15,900 nt of DNA, from NCBI GenBank assembly GCA_023231265.1, contig JALNVT010000036.1, forward strand, positions 1 to 15,900, given 5' to 3'. The position numbers were made by a program, and so were the translations under genes. The notes beneath the pieces were generated by a model. That model saw only the letters and a list, made by a program, of their open reading frames with translations, searched no databases and was not told where the DNA came from. Positions within the stretch are counted from its first letter, which is position 1, and each line of letters opens with the position of its first letter. Below, one piece after another: positions 13,874-15,900 of this stretch. This DNA is from Sphaerochaetaceae bacterium. GTDB lineage: Bacteria; Spirochaetota; Spirochaetia; Sphaerochaetales; Sphaerochaetaceae.

Positions 13874-14437
13874 ATGAAAAAAACATTGATTACCAGTTTG
13901 TTAACATTCTGTATAACAAGTGCAATTATAGCCAGTACAGGATTTCATTCATATGCCACAACAGATGAAGGAAAGAGAATCCAACTCAACGAAGATGGTA
14001 CTTACAGCTATTTAACAGATCAATCACAAGACAATCCCTATATTGGCACTTATTATATAAGTGATGAAACCATTAATTTTTACATTGTTTCATATCTTGA
14101 AAGCAGAAACATTGATAAAAATAGTAGCAGTTGGGATTTTTCATATAATATAATGCAAAACCTATTTAAAAATGACCCAACTCAAGTTGAAAAAGTCATT
14201 GGAGAATTCACCTATTCAATCACCAGTGATAAATTGATCATCAGAGATGAACTAGAAAAACAAACTGTATCTTGGGATTATGAGATAAAAGACAACATTC
14301 TTTATGCAAAAGTATATGGTGGAGACAAAATGGCAATCGGTAAATTCAAATCAGACGGGAAATATCTAGAAGTTGCCAATGCTGAAATGGGTAACAACCA
14401 TAAGGTTTTGCTTCAAAAAAGCCTACTGAAATATTAA
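13874..14437 (+). CDS. Secreted protein of unknown function, lipocalin-like
   Basis: 187 residues with a clear signal peptide: MKK, a hydrophobic core to about residue 24 and a likely cleavage after SYA (28). C13 lies inside the hydrophobic core without a normal lipobox, so a lipoprotein is less likely, though spirochaete lipoboxes are loose. The mature part starts with DEGKRIQLNEDGTYSYL, a motif I associate with several small exported proteins, and continues as alternating beta-type segments (FTYSITSDKLIIRD, VSWDYEIKDNILYAKVYG, IGKFKSDGKYLEV) like the repeated strands of lipocalin-type domains. That fold is an inference. AAGGAG sits 6 bases before the ATG, partly in a hairpin. It stands alone between tRNA genes and would be exported to the periplasm. 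Confidence 0.8.
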   Translation: MKKTLITSLLTFCITSAIIASTGFHSYATTDEGKRIQLNEDGTYSYLTDQSQDNPYIGTYYISDETINFYIVSYLESRNIDKNSSSWDFSYNIMQNLFKNDPTQVEKVIGEFTYSITSDKLIIRDELEKQTVSWDYEIKDNILYAKVYGGDKMAIGKFKSDGKYLEVANAEMGNNHKVLLQKSLLKY

Positions 14438-14448
14438 GCAGAAAATTC

Positions 14449-14485
14449 TACTAAAAATTTATTTAGTAAAAAATGAAATTTTTTT
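14449..14485 (+). terminator. Weak candidate terminator of the secreted-protein gene
   Basis: A 7-bp stem, TACTAAA (14449-14455) with TTTAGTA (14462-14468), stands 11 bases after the stop codon. The T-run (14479-14485) comes ten bases after the stem, so termination would be inefficient. Confidence 0.3.
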
Positions 14486-14495
14486 CAATTTATAC

Positions 14496-14524
14496 TTGCA
14501 AGGAATTCAAAAATATTGTATAAA
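14496..14524 (+). promoter_or_regulatory. Promoter of tRNA-Arg copy A
   Basis: TTGCAA (14496-14501), a 17-base spacer and TATAAA (14519-14524). The predicted start leaves a 5' leader of about 36 bases. Confidence 0.65.
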
Positions 14525-14566
14525 AATCAACGTGATTAGCACATAACTTATTTGCTAGTTTCTAAT

Positions 14567-14640
14567 GCGCTAGTAGCTCAGCTGGATAGAGCAACTGCCT
14601 TCTAAGCAGTAGGTCATAGGTTCGACTCCTATCTGGCGTA
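14567..14640 (+). tRNA. tRNA-Arg(UCU), copy A
   Basis: A 74-base cloverleaf. The acceptor is GCGCTAG with CTGGCGT (G1-U72 and U5-G68 wobbles) and discriminator A. The anticodon stem ACTGC/GCAGT encloses CTTCTAA, giving TCT. The T arm is ATAGG/CCTAT around TTCGACT. CCA is not encoded. It reads AGA/AGG, and AGA is a very common arginine codon in this window. Confidence 0.96.
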
Positions 14641-14647
14641 TTACATA

Positions 14648-14677
14648 AACTCTTCATTAATTTGGAGAGTTTTTTTT
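14648..14677 (+). terminator. Terminator after tRNA-Arg copy A
   Basis: AACTCTTC (14648-14655) pairs with GGAGAGTT (14664-14671), with one T-G wobble, followed by a run of T. Confidence 0.8.
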
Positions 14678-15250
14678 ACACTTTTTGGAAAAACAAAAAA
14701 TCTTGAAAACTCTTTATGCTTTTACAGGACTCTGTTATCTGAGACCGAATAAATTCGTTTGTAAATAAAAAATTTTCAGATCAATTAAAAATTGCATCGC
14801 ACATCACTTTACAATTTTTATCAGTGACAATCATCAATTTTCAAAAGTCATATGATGATGACGACCTATGGGGTTTATAAATTATTAAAATCACTTTCAG
14901 ACCTCATTGCGTAAATGTAAAAGAAATCTTTAATCATATATTCATAAAATTTCATGAGAAAATCTCTCATTGCTATTTCACAATCAACAAAACAATCAAA
15001 ACTTCTACATAAAACAAAAATACTTTGGACAAAAAATATGTTCATACGCTGAGATAAACAATACCATTTTATTGAAGAACTCTTCATAAAAAATTAATGC
15101 TAAAAAAAGTGAAATTGTTTTATTAAAAATAATCACCAATTTTTAAGTTTTATACTTTTTCTATTTTCACTCGAAATTGAAGCCAAAATTAGAAATTCTG
15201 CAAATAAACGCTAAAATTTGAATTTTTTTCATCTTTTTTTCAAAACCTAC
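14678..15250. other. Gene-free stretch between the two tRNA-Arg copies
   Basis: No convincing gene is seen on either strand. A 70-codon minus-strand frame (14875-15087) has no ribosome site or recognisable protein character. Only small symmetric motifs occur, such as CGAAT-AA-ATTCG near 14745. The stretch is bounded by two identical tRNA genes with near-identical 3' flanks. Confidence 0.5.
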
Positions 15251-15279
15251 TTGCATATAATCGTAGAAAGTCGTATAAA
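15251..15279 (+). promoter_or_regulatory. Promoter of tRNA-Arg copy B
   Basis: TTGCAT (15251-15256), a 17-base spacer and TATAAA (15274-15279), the same design as at copy A, with a predicted leader of about 28 bases. Confidence 0.65.
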
Positions 15280-15313
15280 AACAATCGCAGTGAGCAAGAC
15301 GCTTTCTGACAAT

Positions 15314-15387
15314 GCGCTAGTAGCTCAGCTGGATAGAGCAACTGCCTTCTAAGCAGTAGGTCATAGGTTCGACTCCTATCTGGCGTA
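15314..15387 (+). tRNA. tRNA-Arg(UCU), copy B
   Basis: Identical in all 74 bases to copy A, 747 bases downstream. The repeat continues through the terminator, with one base change. Confidence 0.96.
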
Positions 15388-15394
15388 TTACATA

Positions 15395-15423
15395 AACTCT
15401 TCATTAATTTGAAGAGTTTTTTT
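15395..15423 (+). terminator. Terminator after tRNA-Arg copy B
   Basis: AACTCTTC (15395-15402) pairs perfectly with GAAGAGTT (15411-15418), followed by T residues. It differs from copy A by one base, which turns the T-G wobble into T-A. Confidence 0.85.
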
Positions 15424-15690
15424 ATATCCTTTATATATTTTATTTTTTAACCATCGATAAAGCATATAAATTGAAGTCCATTCAAATCAGATCAACCAAA
15501 ATCAAAACTTTATTAGCATACCTTCTTTAAATGCAGCTGAAGCACCTCTATATCACACATAAACAAGCCTCATAGCATATCTAACTGCAATTAACAAAGT
15601 TTGCAGTATGCTAAGAACAAATCATAAGTAAGTGCCGTTTTAAGCATCTGCATCAATATCAAATATTTAATAAAATAAATGATAATCATG
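15424..15690. other. Gene-free stretch between tRNA-Arg copy B and the IS200-type element
   Basis: No gene is seen. It contains one bulged hairpin at 15573-15613: TAGCAT plus ACTGCAA pair with TTGCAGT plus ATGCTA, with a 5-base bulge on the left arm and a 10-base loop. The role is unknown. Confidence 0.4.
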
Positions 15691-15711
15691 ACCACCCTTC
15701 AAAAGGGTGGT
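15691..15711. repeat. Right-end hairpin of the IS200-type element
   Basis: ACCACCCTT (15691-15699), loop CAA, AAGGGTGGT (15703-15711). A perfect 9-bp stem in otherwise AT-rich sequence, just beyond the transposase 3' end, as expected for the TnpA recognition hairpin. It may also stop tnpA transcription. Confidence 0.7.
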
Positions 15712-15764
15712 TTGCTCTGTGGCTATTTCTTTTTTTTACCAGCTGTTGTAAAAGGATTTTCATA

Positions 15765-15900
15765 TTACTTCACACTCAACTTATCTAATGCTATATTATG
15801 TTGCTCTTGCTCTCTAATATACTTCTTAATTGTAGCTTCATTCAGACCAACAGTGGAAACATAATAGCCTTCCGCCCAAAAGTGTCTATTGCCAAATTTA
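15765..15900 (-). CDS. tnpA: IS200/IS605-family transposase TnpA, C-terminal part with an early stop
   Basis: The visible 44 residues read KFGNRHFWAEGYYVSTVGLN, then EATIKKYIREQEQH and LDKLSVK, characteristic of the Y1 (HUH) single-strand transposases. YIREQ holds the expected catalytic Tyr (codon 15821-15819) and the Gln four residues later. The HUH histidines lie in the N-terminal part outside the window. The frame stops at TAA (15767-15765), but the family's next residues continue in the same frame: YENPFTTAGKKKK and then TAG (15725-15723). A single GAA-to-TAA change would explain this, so the C-terminus is probably shortened by 14 residues. The rest of the gene is needed to tell whether it is active. 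Confidence 0.88.
   Translation of the reverse strand, partial: KFGNRHFWAEGYYVSTVGLNEATIKKYIREQEQHNIALDKLSVK

Larger units (their letters stand above)
15690..15900 (-). mobile_element. IS200/IS605-type insertion sequence, end containing tnpA 3' part (runs off the window)
   Basis: A tnpA fragment on the minus strand is followed by a subterminal perfect hairpin, the layout of IS200/IS605 right ends, which lack terminal inverted repeats. The exact boundary cannot be fixed without an empty site; it is placed at the hairpin. Confidence 0.7.

Noticed and set aside
14875..15087. A 70-codon minus-strand frame in the gap between tRNA-Arg genes
   Set aside because: It starts after a T/A-rich stretch without a ribosome site, has odd composition and no recognisable motif.
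15679..15864. A plus-strand frame of 61 codons near the right edge
   Set aside because: It reads across the insertion-sequence hairpin and is antisense to the tnpA fragment, which has clear family motifs.

Overview
The window is strongly AT-rich and looks like part of a host-associated spirochaete chromosome, most likely a gut or rumen Treponema relative. The best taxonomic hint is ribosomal protein L28: its central segment (NNVPRKGQAKKKGG, then QHIGVKTKR) resembles the spirochaete form as I remember it. The AGA-rich arginine codon use fits an AT-rich genome that carries two tRNA-Arg(UCU) genes. The genus is an inference, not proven here.

Layout, left to right. Positions 1-1331 (minus) hold a REC-GGDEF-EAL cyclic-di-GMP protein cut by the left edge. 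A short RecQ helicase (1732-3210, plus) meets tail to tail with a LacI/GalR-type repressor (3194-4159, minus). The repressor is divergent from galT-galK (4263-6590, plus), the Leloir enzymes for galactose. Both gal-region promoters share one 14-bp palindrome, a compact autoregulated switch. Next comes a lone tandem-HTH regulator (7018-7512) whose promoter carries its own inverted repeat and a possible leader peptide. On the minus strand follow thrC (7652-8923), a thrA-like gene (8937-11324) and rpmB (11444-11671). An unknown 178-residue protein (12055-12591, plus) overlaps the end of nth, endonuclease III (12542-13183, minus).

The right third is RNA-rich. It has three identical tRNA-Pro(UGG) genes, each with its own promoter; a secreted protein of unknown function (13874-14437); two identical tRNA-Arg(UCU) genes flanking about 0.64 kb without convincing genes; and the 3' end of an IS200/IS605 element running off the right edge.

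The most notable observation is the ThrA-like protein. Its homoserine dehydrogenase half and its ACT regulatory region look intact, but the aspartokinase catalytic motifs (KFGGTS, GRNGSD and others) are gone, although the fold seems to persist. It is probably a threonine-responsive homoserine dehydrogenase with a pseudo-aspartokinase domain. Homoserine kinase (thrB) is absent between thrA and thrC, so the pathway must be completed elsewhere in the genome.
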